A model generated the notes under the pieces. It saw nothing but the letters and a program-made list of their open reading frames with translations, made no database searches and was not told the DNA's origin. This document shows positions 9,067 through 20,213 of a stretch of DNA of 64,000 nt, piece by piece; position 1 is the stretch's first letter; every line of letters begins with the position of its first letter. The stretch spans positions 1 through 64,000 of the forward strand of contig JBEQUE010000144.1 of the NCBI GenBank assembly GCA_040349255.1, read 5' to 3'. The position numbers were made by a program, and so were the translations under genes. The stretch comes from DATMER01 sp040349255. Lineage in GTDB: Bacteria; Acidobacteriota; Thermoanaerobaculia; Multivoradales; UBA5704.

Positions 9067-12000
9067 TCAATCCAGCTCAGGGCACCGGAACGGTCCGCTG
9101 TAGTCCGGGGGCGGGAGATCGTTGTCCGACTTGGCCGGCTGCTTCGATCCCGACGGCGCGGTCTCGATGCTGTCCGAAAAGAGCCCCGCCTCCTGGTTCC
9201 ATTCGCCCTGGAAGACGAACGCGGCCCAGTAATACGGATCGGACAGCCTCTCGTTTTTCAGCATGGAGATCTGGGCGCACCGCAGGGCTGTCGGAGGCGC
9301 CAGCCCATGCACGAGCAGGGCCTTGTAGAAACGCCGCATCAGTTCCGCGGTGCCGCGGTCGCTGACGCTCCAGAGGCTGACCACCAGCCTCGGCACTCCC
9401 GCCGATACGAAGCTGCGCGTGAGACCGACCAGACCCTCTCCCCGGATGTCGCTCCCCAGGCCCGTCTGGCAGGCGCTCAGGACGGCCAGGTCGGCGCCGA
9501 GATCGAGATCGGAGATCTCATAGGAGCGCAGGAATCCGTCCTGGGGACGCCCTTCCGCATCCACCAGCGACAGCACCAGCCCGGACAGCTCCGGGTGCCT
9601 TTCATTCAGGATTCCGTGGGTCGCAAAATGGACGATCTGATAGTTCTTCAGCGCGCCGCCGAGCACCGCCTCCCGGCTGGCGTCGAACCCCAGCGCCTCG
9701 AAGCGCTGTGTCTCGCCCACGAGACCGCGGATCGCGCCGGCTTCCCGTTTCGTGAAGGGGAGCGGATCGAAAACGTTCAACCCCACGTCGCGCGCCGCTC
9801 GCGCCAGATCTCCCGGTCCGGAAGTCCCCCCGGCCTCTTCCTTTCGCGGGTGGGTCAGCCGCGGGTCGCCCGAGCTGAAAACCGGATCCGCCACGACCGC
9901 GATCAGTTTTTCGGCCCGGTCCCGATCCCACAGGTCTCTCCGCAGCCTTGCCAGCACGGACGCGGAGATGAGATTGACGATCTCATGATTGCGGACGAGC
10001 GGCTCTCCCGACCCGGGAGTCGGAAGAGCCGCAAAAGGCACGTATTGCAGCGCGCCGTCGGCGACCACGACCAGCCTCTCGGTGAGCAGCTCCCGCGGCA
10101 CGGGCGCGAGCAATATCTCGCTCAGGCGGTCCGCCCAGCGGGCTCCCGGATCCGGCGCGGGGTCGTTCTCCCGGCTCCAGGCCTTCTGCACCTGGCGGGC
10201 CGCGTCCTCGATCCAGGACCTCGCCGGCAGGACATAGCTCTTCATGTCTCCGCGGTGCGGGATGTACCAGAGGTAGCTGCGCTCCTCTCCGAGGGAGTAG
10301 ACGAGCAGGGACGAGACGCGATCGAGGACCCGGCTCTGGATCTCTTCCCGGGAGAGCGGTTCCGGCCGGCTCAGGGCGGCATACTCCGGGCTGCGCTCCG
10401 CGATCCGGCTCCGCAGGAGCTCCACCTCGCTCATGAGGCTCGTCAGCTCCTTCTCCAGCGCTCCGCGATGGTCGGCGCTGCGCTCCTGGGAGCCCAGGAG
10501 CTTCAGGCTCAATTCGTTGAGCCTCGCCCGCGCCTCCTGCTCCCGGGCGATCAGGGCGGAGTCGGCTCCCTGGCGGGCCCTGGTCTTTGACTGCACCAGC
10601 AGGTCCAGCAGGCCGCGCGCCCTGCGCCGCTCGTTGATCGCGAACGCCCGGGAATCGTAACCCGCCTCGGGCCGCAGCTCGTGGAGGTGCATCAGGACGT
10701 CGATGTGCAGGTCGTAATAATGTTGCTTTGTCCCGAAATAGGAGATCCTCTGGCCTTCGATTCCGGGCTCGTCCCGCAGGACTTCCACATGCTCGAGGAC
10801 CCACTGCAGCTTCGTGTCCGCGGCCTCGAACTCCTTGAGCTCGTGCAGCGCACGCGCGCTGCCGAAGCTGGCCGAAACCTCCCCGGGGAGATTCCCGATC
10901 GAGCGGAACACGGAAGCCGCGCGGTCGTGCAGCTCGAACGCCTTCCGAAATTCCTTGACCGCGTAGTGATACCTGCCCAGGTTCGAGAGCGCCAGCGCCT
11001 CGTTGTAGCGGTCCTTCGCGCCTTCGAAAAATGGCAGCGCCTGCTGGTAGGCCTGCCCCGCCTCGCCAGTCTTCTTCTGCAGCAGATAGACCGTTCCGAG
11101 GTCGTTCAGGGTGACCGCCTCCCTGCGGGCATCGCTCAGACCGCGGTAGATCGCGAGAGCCTTCTGGAGGTACTGCTCCGATTTTTCCAACTGGCCCAGG
11201 CGCTGATGGATGTTGCCCATCCGCCGCAGCGCCCCGGCCTCTTCCCGGGAGAGGCCAAGAGACCGGTCCACGCTCTGCGCCTTCTCCAGGGAATCGAGGG
11301 CCTCGTCCAGGCTGCCCAGATCCGTCAGCACGTCGCCGATGCCGAAGAGCGCCAGCCCTTCATCCGCGCCCTGGCCGATCCGCCGCGAGATCTCCAGGGC
11401 CTCGCGGTAGGCGTCCAGCGCTTCCTGGAACTTACCGCGGGCCGCGTAGGCGTTGCCGGTGTTGTTGAGCGCACCCGCCTCCAGGCCCGGATCCCCGATC
11501 TCGCGGGAGAGGGCCAGCGCCTGCCGGGACATCTCCAGCGCGGAGTCGAATTCGCCGTGCTCGAAATGGATCACGGAGCTCATGTTGAGAACCACGCCCT
11601 CGCGGCCCCGGTTTCCGAGCTGCCGGAACAGGGGCAGGGCTTCGTCGAGCACCGGCGACGCGGCGTCGAGCTCGTCGATCTCCTGGGACAGCCAGCCGAT
11701 CCGGAAGAGCGTCTCCGCCGTGCGCTCCTGGTCGGCCAGCTCCTTCCAGACCGGCAGCGCCTCGCGATAGCGCTCCAGCGCCCGGGGATAGGAAGCCAGA
11801 CCTTCCCGGCGCAGCTCCTCGCCCGCCGCGAAGCGCCGGTCCGCGAAGAAAACCTTGCGGTCTCTCTCCGTGGCGGGCCGCAGCGCCTCGAGACGCATTT
11901 CATACCGGCCCGGGGCGGCGTTCGGATCCTCGCACACCACTTCCAGGCGGTAGAGACCTCCCTGTTCGGCGATCTCGTGCACCGGCTCCGGACCGTAGGC

Positions 12001-12357
12001 CCCGTTGGGGCTGTCCACCCGGATGACCAGCTTCCCGTCGGGCCCGATCAGCCGGGCGGCCACGTCGATCCCTCTCTGATCCGCGACCGCGTGTGCGTAT
12101 TCACCGGCCTTGAGCTCGAATTCGTAGACATGCCCCTCTCCACCCTTGAGCTCCCGTTCGAGGGGACGGCCCACTTCGAGCCTCTGCGGCTCTCCCACGA
12201 GCTTGACTGTCTCCGGCACGATCTGCGCCTCCTTCCGGGGGGGATCGGACACCGCTGTCGTGTCGTTTCGCCGGCAGGTTCCGACGATCGCAAGCACGAG
12301 CCCGAGCAGGCCCGCGAGGGCCAGCCCAACCCAACGCAGGTTCCGATAGGACGGCAT
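9067..12357 (-). CDS. TPR-CHAT protease with N-terminal membrane anchor
   Basis: 1096 residues. An N-terminal hydrophobic segment (~10-27, LALAGLLGLVLAIV) is followed by a beta-sandwich-like region (~50-155), then about ten tetratricopeptide repeats (~175-520; for example EAGALNNTGNAYAARGKFQE). The C-terminal CHAT domain (~760-1070) has H914 in VHFATHGIL and C963 in VLSACQTGLG and the family block GVPRLVVSLWSV. TPR-CHAT proteins are caspase-like (separase-related) proteases; the TPR arm usually binds a partner or regulator. With an exported beta domain the protein could sit at the envelope, but the side of the membrane is unclear. Start ATG has AGGAG 6 nt upstream. It leads a two-gene operon with the C25-like gene and is divergent from the stand-alone CHAT gene. 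Confidence 0.87.
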   Translation of the reverse strand: MPSYRNLRWVGLALAGLLGLVLAIVGTCRRNDTTAVSDPPRKEAQIVPETVKLVGEPQRLEVGRPLERELKGGEGHVYEFELKAGEYAHAVADQRGIDVAARLIGPDGKLVIRVDSPNGAYGPEPVHEIAEQGGLYRLEVVCEDPNAAPGRYEMRLEALRPATERDRKVFFADRRFAAGEELRREGLASYPRALERYREALPVWKELADQERTAETLFRIGWLSQEIDELDAASPVLDEALPLFRQLGNRGREGVVLNMSSVIHFEHGEFDSALEMSRQALALSREIGDPGLEAGALNNTGNAYAARGKFQEALDAYREALEISRRIGQGADEGLALFGIGDVLTDLGSLDEALDSLEKAQSVDRSLGLSREEAGALRRMGNIHQRLGQLEKSEQYLQKALAIYRGLSDARREAVTLNDLGTVYLLQKKTGEAGQAYQQALPFFEGAKDRYNEALALSNLGRYHYAVKEFRKAFELHDRAASVFRSIGNLPGEVSASFGSARALHELKEFEAADTKLQWVLEHVEVLRDEPGIEGQRISYFGTKQHYYDLHIDVLMHLHELRPEAGYDSRAFAINERRRARGLLDLLVQSKTRARQGADSALIAREQEARARLNELSLKLLGSQERSADHRGALEKELTSLMSEVELLRSRIAERSPEYAALSRPEPLSREEIQSRVLDRVSSLLVYSLGEERSYLWYIPHRGDMKSYVLPARSWIEDAARQVQKAWSRENDPAPDPGARWADRLSEILLAPVPRELLTERLVVVADGALQYVPFAALPTPGSGEPLVRNHEIVNLISASVLARLRRDLWDRDRAEKLIAVVADPVFSSGDPRLTHPRKEEAGGTSGPGDLARAARDVGLNVFDPLPFTKREAGAIRGLVGETQRFEALGFDASREAVLGGALKNYQIVHFATHGILNERHPELSGLVLSLVDAEGRPQDGFLRSYEISDLDLGADLAVLSACQTGLGSDIRGEGLVGLTRSFVSAGVPRLVVSLWSVSDRGTAELMRRFYKALLVHGLAPPTALRCAQISMLKNERLSDPYYWAAFVFQGEWNQEAGLFSDSIETAPSGSKQPAKSDNDLPPPDYSGPFRCPELD

Positions 12358-12586
12358 GGAACGCTCCTAGTCTAGCCCACAGGCATGAGGTCTTCCGACC
12401 CAGGACCTGCCGCCATCCTGTGCTTTCTCTAGAGACACCGAGTGCCCGGGTCTGGTTTAGCCGATTGCGATCTTCAGGCGTCCTAGTCTTCCAGGATCAT
12501 ACTCCGCGTGAGGCCCGGCATGAGTCAAGATATGATTCGGGCTGGCCTTCCCCGGGGAAGCTCCTCACTCCGGAAAAACTGTCAAG
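12358..12586. promoter_or_regulatory. Divergent promoter region between two CHAT transcription units
   Basis: These 229 bp separate the leftward TPR-CHAT operon and the rightward CHAT/C25/SIR2/ATPase operon, so both promoters should lie here. The leftward gene has a clear AGGAG ribosome site; the rightward ATG at 12587 has only a weak one. No convincing -35/-10 pair or operator could be assigned by eye. Confidence 0.4.
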
Positions 12587-14209
12587 ATGATGAAACGGAC
12601 CATCGCCCCACCGGATCTGGAAATACTGGTTCGACTCTCCCGGGAGCTCGGCCGGACGCGGCTGACCTATACGCTGAACTCTCCCGGCGGCGCGGCTCCC
12701 TTCACTCACCGGGAAATCGCAGGTCCGATCTTTCAGGGAAGCCCCGAGGACCTGCATCGCCGCATGGTGCAACAGATCGAGGAGTTAGGCCGCGGGCTCG
12801 ACATGGATGGAGCGCTCGTCCTGCGCTCGGAGGTGCGGCACAAGCTCGAAGGCCTGGGCCGGTCTCTGTGGCAACAGCTCTTCAATGACGAAATGCAACA
12901 GGCCTACCGCCGCTTCCGCGAGTCTGTCCAGACTCTCCTGATCGTCTCCGACGAGCCCTGGATACCCTGGGAGATGGTCAAACCCTACGATGACCGGGGG
13001 GATCTTCTCGACGACGGCTTTTTTGCCGAGCGTTTCGAGCTGACCCGCTGGCTGTCCGGTGATCGCTCGGCGGCAGCGGAAATCGTTGTCCCGGCCGTCG
13101 CCTGTGTTTTGCAGGGACAAGGCCTGTCGCAGGCAGACGCGGAGCGCAAGTTGGTCGTCGATCGTTTCGGGGCAGGGCTCCGGGATGCGAGTCCCCCATC
13201 TCCCAGCGTCGAGGACCTTATAGACCTTCTGGCACGCGGAGGAATCGGGCTCTTTCATTTCATCGGGCACGGCTCGTTTGATGCGCGCCTGCCCAACGAG
13301 GCCGGCTTTCTCCTGGAGGACGGCTCCGTGTTTCGCGCTTCGGATCTCCACGGCCCGGCCCAGACGCAGATCGGCAAGGACCGGCCCATGGTCTTCCTGA
13401 ACGCCTGCAGCTCTGGCCGCCAGGCTTGGTCGTGGACCGGCCTGGGCGGGTGGGCCGATCGCTGGGTCCGCTGCGGGTGCGGAGCCTTCATCGGCCCGCA
13501 ATGGAAGGTCAAAGACTCTGCCGCCGCCGCCTTCGCTCGTGGCCTCTACGAATCCCTGTCCCGGGGAGAGACTCTCGGAAAAGCCGCCCAGACGGCGCGA
13601 CAGGAAGCCCGGAAGACCCTGCCTGATCATCCGAGCTGGTTGGCCTACGCGGTCTATGGGCATCCCAATGCCCGCATTCTCCTTGGAGAGGCGACGGAAG
13701 CGGAGTCTCCGCAGCCCGATCAAGAGGTCGACAGGCGGCCAGAGCCTGCGCAGCCGCCTGCTCCTGCCTCTTCGAGCAATCTCCGGATCAAGAGGCGCTT
13801 CACCGATCACGACAAGGACAGGTTTATCGACGAGACCTTCGACTACATCGCCGATTTCTTCAGGAGCTCCCTGGCGCAGCTTCAACAGCAGCATTCCGCT
13901 CTCGAGACGAAGTTTCGACGGGTCGACCAGAACCAGTTCCTTGCCGCGGTCTATGTGGATGGCAAGAAGGAGAGCGCCTGCCGAGTCTGGCTGGACAGGG
14001 GCCACCTGGGCGACATCGCCTATGCGGCCAGCGATTCCGGCAACAACAACACCTACAACGAGGCGCTGAGCGCCGCAGACGACGGCGACTCCTTGTTCTT
14101 CCAGCCGCTTGGCTTGCGTTTCTTCGGTTCCTCCGATCGGAAGCAGCTTTCGCCTCAGGAAGCTGCGGAGTATCTATGGTCGATGCTCATCGAGCGGCTG
14201 CAGCGATGA
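12587..14209 (+). CDS. CHAT protease with a C-terminal accessory domain
   Basis: 540 residues. The CHAT domain (~60-370) has H228 in HFIGHGSFD and C274 in FLNACSSGRQ; the block ISDEPWIPWEMVKP (here VSDEPWIPWEMVKP) precedes it. After a Pro-rich linker (~385-400) comes a separate C-terminal domain (~403-540) starting IKRRFTDHDKDRF with YIADFF and a polar GNNNTYNEALS stretch, which I do not assign to a named family. The CHAT part is closely paralogous to residues ~280-650 of the REase-CHAT-NACHT protein at 22345-25491. Probably cytoplasmic. It heads a rightward series (C25-like, CHAT-SIR2, ATPase). The ATG at 12587 is chosen over the next one at 12590 by convention. Confidence 0.85.
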   Translation: MMKRTIAPPDLEILVRLSRELGRTRLTYTLNSPGGAAPFTHREIAGPIFQGSPEDLHRRMVQQIEELGRGLDMDGALVLRSEVRHKLEGLGRSLWQQLFNDEMQQAYRRFRESVQTLLIVSDEPWIPWEMVKPYDDRGDLLDDGFFAERFELTRWLSGDRSAAAEIVVPAVACVLQGQGLSQADAERKLVVDRFGAGLRDASPPSPSVEDLIDLLARGGIGLFHFIGHGSFDARLPNEAGFLLEDGSVFRASDLHGPAQTQIGKDRPMVFLNACSSGRQAWSWTGLGGWADRWVRCGCGAFIGPQWKVKDSAAAAFARGLYESLSRGETLGKAAQTARQEARKTLPDHPSWLAYAVYGHPNARILLGEATEAESPQPDQEVDRRPEPAQPPAPASSSNLRIKRRFTDHDKDRFIDETFDYIADFFRSSLAQLQQQHSALETKFRRVDQNQFLAAVYVDGKKESACRVWLDRGHLGDIAYAASDSGNNNTYNEALSAADDGDSLFFQPLGLRFFGSSDRKQLSPQEAAEYLWSMLIERLQR

Positions 14210-14297
14210 TTTCGTGGACCTCAGCCGGCCGGATGTCCGCGGGGACCGCTCGTCCTTGGAGTGATATCCTCAGCTCTCGCTCTCGAAAGGCGGGGAG

Positions 14298-15716
14298 ATG
14301 GCGACGGACCTCTGGGTTTTCAACGGCATCGACGGCGACAAGGGCGACTACCTGCTGCCTCCGATGACGCCGCGGGATCTCTCCAGGATCGCGCTCGGAG
14401 AACGCCTCGACCCCGCTCTGCAGCGCGAGCTCGAAAACCGCCGCCGCCAGGACGAGCCGAGTTACGGGGTGAAAGCAGGGCTGGACCCCCGCGACCTCGC
14501 CCAGGCGGGCTGGGGGGTGGTCTTCGCCGACGACGCCGACCCCGCGGTGCGCGAGGCCCTGTCCGAGCTCCTCGACCTGCGCCGGAGCCAGGCCGGGCGC
14601 CTCTACCAGGAGTACAGCGGCGCGCGCGGGGTGCGGCCGGGCGAATCGAAAAACGGGTTCCTGGTCCGATATGGCGCGGGACCGGGGCCGGTCGATCCCG
14701 AAAAGATCCCCTACTACCTGCTGCTCGTCGGCGATCCCGAGGCGATCCCCTACCGCTTCCAGTACGAGCTCGACGTGCAGCACGCGGTGGGCCGCATCGC
14801 CTTCGACGACCTGGACGACTACGCGCGCTACGCCCGCAGCGTGGTCCAGTCCGAGACCGGACAGGTGCGGCTGCCGCGGCGGGCCGTGTTCTTCGGCGTC
14901 AAGAACGACGACGACGGTGCCACCCAACTGAGCGCCTCCGAGCTGGTGCAGCCGCTGGCCGAGCGGCTCGCCGGGTCGCCCCAATGGTCGGTGGAGACGA
15001 TCCTCGGCGAGGAAGCGACCAAGCAGCGGCTCGCCGGCCTGCTCTCCGACGGCCAGGCTCCTCCGCTCCTCTTCACGGCCAGCCACGGTCTGGGCTTCGC
15101 CAACGGCTCCGCGCGCCAGCTCCGGCACCAGGGAGCGCTGGTCTGCCAGGACTGGCCCGGACCCCTGAGCTGGAGGCAGACCCTCCCCGAGAGCTTCTAC
15201 CTGTCCGGAGACGACATCCCGTCCGACGCCCGGCTGCAGGGACTCATCACGTTCGCGTTCGCCTGCTACGGAGCGGGGACGCCGCGCTGGGACGAGTTCT
15301 CCGACGGTCCGCGGCGCGAGATCGCGCCGCGCGCCTTCACTGCCGCGCTGCCGCAGAGGCTCCTCGGCCGCAACGGCGCGCTCGCCTGGATCGGCCACGT
15401 CGAGCGCGCCTGGGGGTGCTCGTTCGTCTGGGAGGACGCAGGCCGCCAGATCGCCGCCTTCGAATCCACCCTGGACCAGCTCTGCGCAGGGTATCCGGTC
15501 GGCGCGGCCCTCGAATTCTTCAACCAGCGCTACGCCGAGCTGGCCGCCATGCTGAGCTCGGAGCTGGAGGACGTGCGCGCGTTCCCCGGCAAGAACCCGC
15601 TCCTGCTCACCGAGCTCTGGACGGCCCACAACGACGCCCGGGGATACGCCCTGCTCGGCGATCCGGCGGTGCGCCTGCCCGAAGCTTCCACGACCGGAAA
15701 GCCGGAGCGCCCCTAG
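14298..15716 (+). CDS. C25/caspase-like peptidase, paralogue 2
   Basis: 472 residues, paralogous end to end with the 7636-9051 gene. Candidate dyad: H263 in LLFTASHGLGF and C323 in ITFAFACYGAGTP. Shared blocks include KIPYYLLLVGDPEAIPYRFQ, HAVGRIAFDDLDDYARYARS, GALAWIGHVERAWG and ARGYALLGDPAVRLP. No signal peptide or membrane helix. It has a good GGGAG ribosome site and ends 3 bp before the CHAT-SIR2 gene, which indicates coupled translation. The repeated pairing of a C25-like and a CHAT gene (here and at 7.6-12.4 kb) suggests the two proteases act together, perhaps in a cascade; this is inference. Confidence 0.8.
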   Translation: MATDLWVFNGIDGDKGDYLLPPMTPRDLSRIALGERLDPALQRELENRRRQDEPSYGVKAGLDPRDLAQAGWGVVFADDADPAVREALSELLDLRRSQAGRLYQEYSGARGVRPGESKNGFLVRYGAGPGPVDPEKIPYYLLLVGDPEAIPYRFQYELDVQHAVGRIAFDDLDDYARYARSVVQSETGQVRLPRRAVFFGVKNDDDGATQLSASELVQPLAERLAGSPQWSVETILGEEATKQRLAGLLSDGQAPPLLFTASHGLGFANGSARQLRHQGALVCQDWPGPLSWRQTLPESFYLSGDDIPSDARLQGLITFAFACYGAGTPRWDEFSDGPRREIAPRAFTAALPQRLLGRNGALAWIGHVERAWGCSFVWEDAGRQIAAFESTLDQLCAGYPVGAALEFFNQRYAELAAMLSSELEDVRAFPGKNPLLLTELWTAHNDARGYALLGDPAVRLPEASTTGKPERP

Positions 15717-15719
15717 ACC

Positions 15720-17818
<2,099 letters not shown>

Positions 17819-17822
<4 letters not shown>

Positions 17823-20197
17823 GCGAGCCCTCCAGCCAGTCGTCCGGCGAGCAGTCGGGCGGCAATCCCTACGTCGGCCCGCGCGCCTTCCGGACCGGGG
17901 AGCTCCTCTTCGGCCGCGACCGCGAGGTGCGCGAGCTGCTCTCCATGTTGATCGCCGACCGCATCGTGCTCCTCTACTCCCCCTCGGGAGCGGGGAAGAC
18001 CTCGCTGATCCAGGCCCGGCTCGTCAAGGCGCTCGAAGAGGAAGACCTCCGCGTCCTGCCGCTCCTGCGCGTCTCCTCCGCGCCGCGCCCCGAGGACGCG
18101 GAGCTTTGCCAGGGAGCCAACCGCTACCTGCTCGGCACCCTCCTCTCCCTCGATCCCGACCGGCGGATCCCCGTCGCCGAGCTGGTGCGCCTCGGTCTCG
18201 ACGGCCTTCTCGAGCGGTTCGCCGAGGAGAGCCAGGACGACCGGCCGCAGGTGCTGGTCTTCGACCAGTTCGAGGAGATCCTGACCCTCGATCCGGCGGA
18301 CCAGGAGAGCAAGCGGAAGTTCTTCGAGGAGGCCGGCGCCGCGTTGCGCAACCCGCAGCGCTGGGCGCTGTTCTCCATGCGGGAGGACTACATCGGCGCG
18401 CTGGAGCCCTACGTGGGCCACCTGCCCTCCCGGCTGCGCACCATGTTCCGCCTCGACCTGCTGAGCCCGGCGGCGGCGAGCCTCGCGATCCGCGAGCCGG
18501 CCCGCTCCCGAAAGGTGGACTTCAAGAAAGCCGCGGCCGACCTCCTGATCGACGACCTCCGGACCATGCTGGTCCAGGGACCGGACGGGACGGCCGAAAA
18601 GAAGAGCGGTCCCTTCATCGAACCGGTCCAGCTCCAGGTGGTGTGCCACCGTCTCTGGAGCCGGCTGCCGGAGGGCGCGACGGCGATCGAGGCCGACCAG
18701 ATCGATCCCAAGGGCGGCGACGTGGACGCGGCGCTGGCCGAGTACTACGCGGAGTGGGCCGGGAGGATCGCGCAAGGGGACGAGACCCGGGAGCGGCTCG
18801 TCCGGGACTGGTTCGAGAACGCGCTGATCACGGAGCACGGGACGCGCGGGCAGGTCCTTCTGACCCCCGGAGAAAGCCAGGGCCTGGACAACGAGACCAT
18901 CCAGTCGCTGGTCAAGGAGGCCCATCTGGTGCGGGCCGAGGCGCGGCGGGGCGCCACCTGGTTCGAGCTCGCCCACGACCGCCTGATCGGGCCGGTGAAG
19001 GCCGGCAATGCCGAGTGGCGGGAGACGCACCTCGACGAATTCCAGCGGCGCGCCCTGGCCTGGGGCGAGCGCGGCCTGTATCCCGAGGCGCTCCTGCTGC
19101 GCGGCAAGTCCCTGGAGGAGGCGGAGGCTGGGACCGGAACCCGCACGCTCACGGACCTCGAGAAGGATTTCCTGGAGGCCAGCCGCAAGGCCCGCGAGGA
19201 AGCCGAGAAGGAGCAGGAGCTCCGGCGCGCGGGAGAGGAGCTGGTCTGGCAGCGGCGCCAGGCCCGGCGCCTTGCAGCGTTCATGGTCGTCGCGCTGGCG
19301 CTCGCGGCCTTCGCGACCTACAGCTACATCCAAGCCCGGGCCGAGACGAAGAGAGCGAACCAGGAGACGGAGCGTGCCAACCAGGAAGCGAAGCGGGCGG
19401 GCAAGGCCGAACAGCTCGCCCGGCAGAAGATCGAGCAGCTCCAGGCGACGAACGACAAGCTGACCCTGGCCAGCGCGAAGCTGCTCGAACAGAGCGAGCA
19501 GCTCGGCACGAGCGCCCCCGTGGAGCAGGTCGCCGCGGCGAAGGAGTTGCTCGCGCAGACCGGGGGTGAGGACGTGGGCATACCTGCCTTGTCCACGCCG
19601 GTCCGCGTGCAGTTCTTCGCGCGGAGCTCGGGGAGAAACGACCGCGCCATGGCGGCGCTCCGGAAGCAGGGATTCGAGGTCGAGCCCGAGAAGGGCAGAT
19701 CGACGGTGGTCAACGCGGTCTGGTACGGCCCGGGCGTGGAGGCCGAGAGCGTCCAGCAGGTGATCCTGACCCTCATCGGCTCCGGCGTGGAGATCCAGCG
19801 GGTCGCGCCCACCAGCAAGCCCGGCCTGATCCAGGTCGGGACCGACGAGAGGTGGCTCTATCGCGACGCCCTGACGGTAGATCAGGTCGCGGCGCTGCAG
19901 CCCTGCTCGTCGGAGGAGGATCTGGCCTGTTCCGGCGCCCTCTCGGTGCCACCCGGTGGCAATTCCCGTCCCAGGTGCCGGAACATCGTGGCCTACGCGC
20001 AGCCGGCGAGCGCGAATCCAGGCAGGGTCTACTGGCTCCGCATCACCGCCGGCGGCCGGCCCTTCGAATGCAAGGACCTGATGTCCGGGCAGGGCTGCAC
20101 CTTCTCCTTCCGCGGCAGGAAATGGACCGCGACGCTCGGCGCCGTGGACTCCGCCGGCGCCGCGGCGGACGTGCGATTCGCTCCGGTGTGCGAGTAG
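17819..20197 (+). CDS. nSTAND1-type ATPase with membrane helix, coiled coil and SPOR-like tail
   Basis: 792 residues. NPYVGPRAF and LFGRDREVREL open a STAND-type P-loop ATPase: Walker A SPSGAGKTS with K60, Walker B VLVFDQFEEI with D149. Winged-helix/helical parts follow to ~450. A membrane helix lies at ~488-506 (FMVVALALAAFATYSYI), then a charged coiled coil (~505-570). The C-terminal ~190 residues are probably periplasmic: a SPOR/LytR_C-like segment (VRVQFFARSSGR, VQQVILTLIGSGV) and a Cys-bearing end. The TTG at 17819 is preferred over the ATG at 17804 because GGAGG lies 8 nt before the TTG but abuts the ATG. It overlaps the CHAT-SIR2 stop and likely acts as its sensor/switch. No WD40 is fused; a WD40 gene follows separately. 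Confidence 0.83.
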
Positions 20198-20213
20198 GGC
20201 GGCGGTCTCGCCT

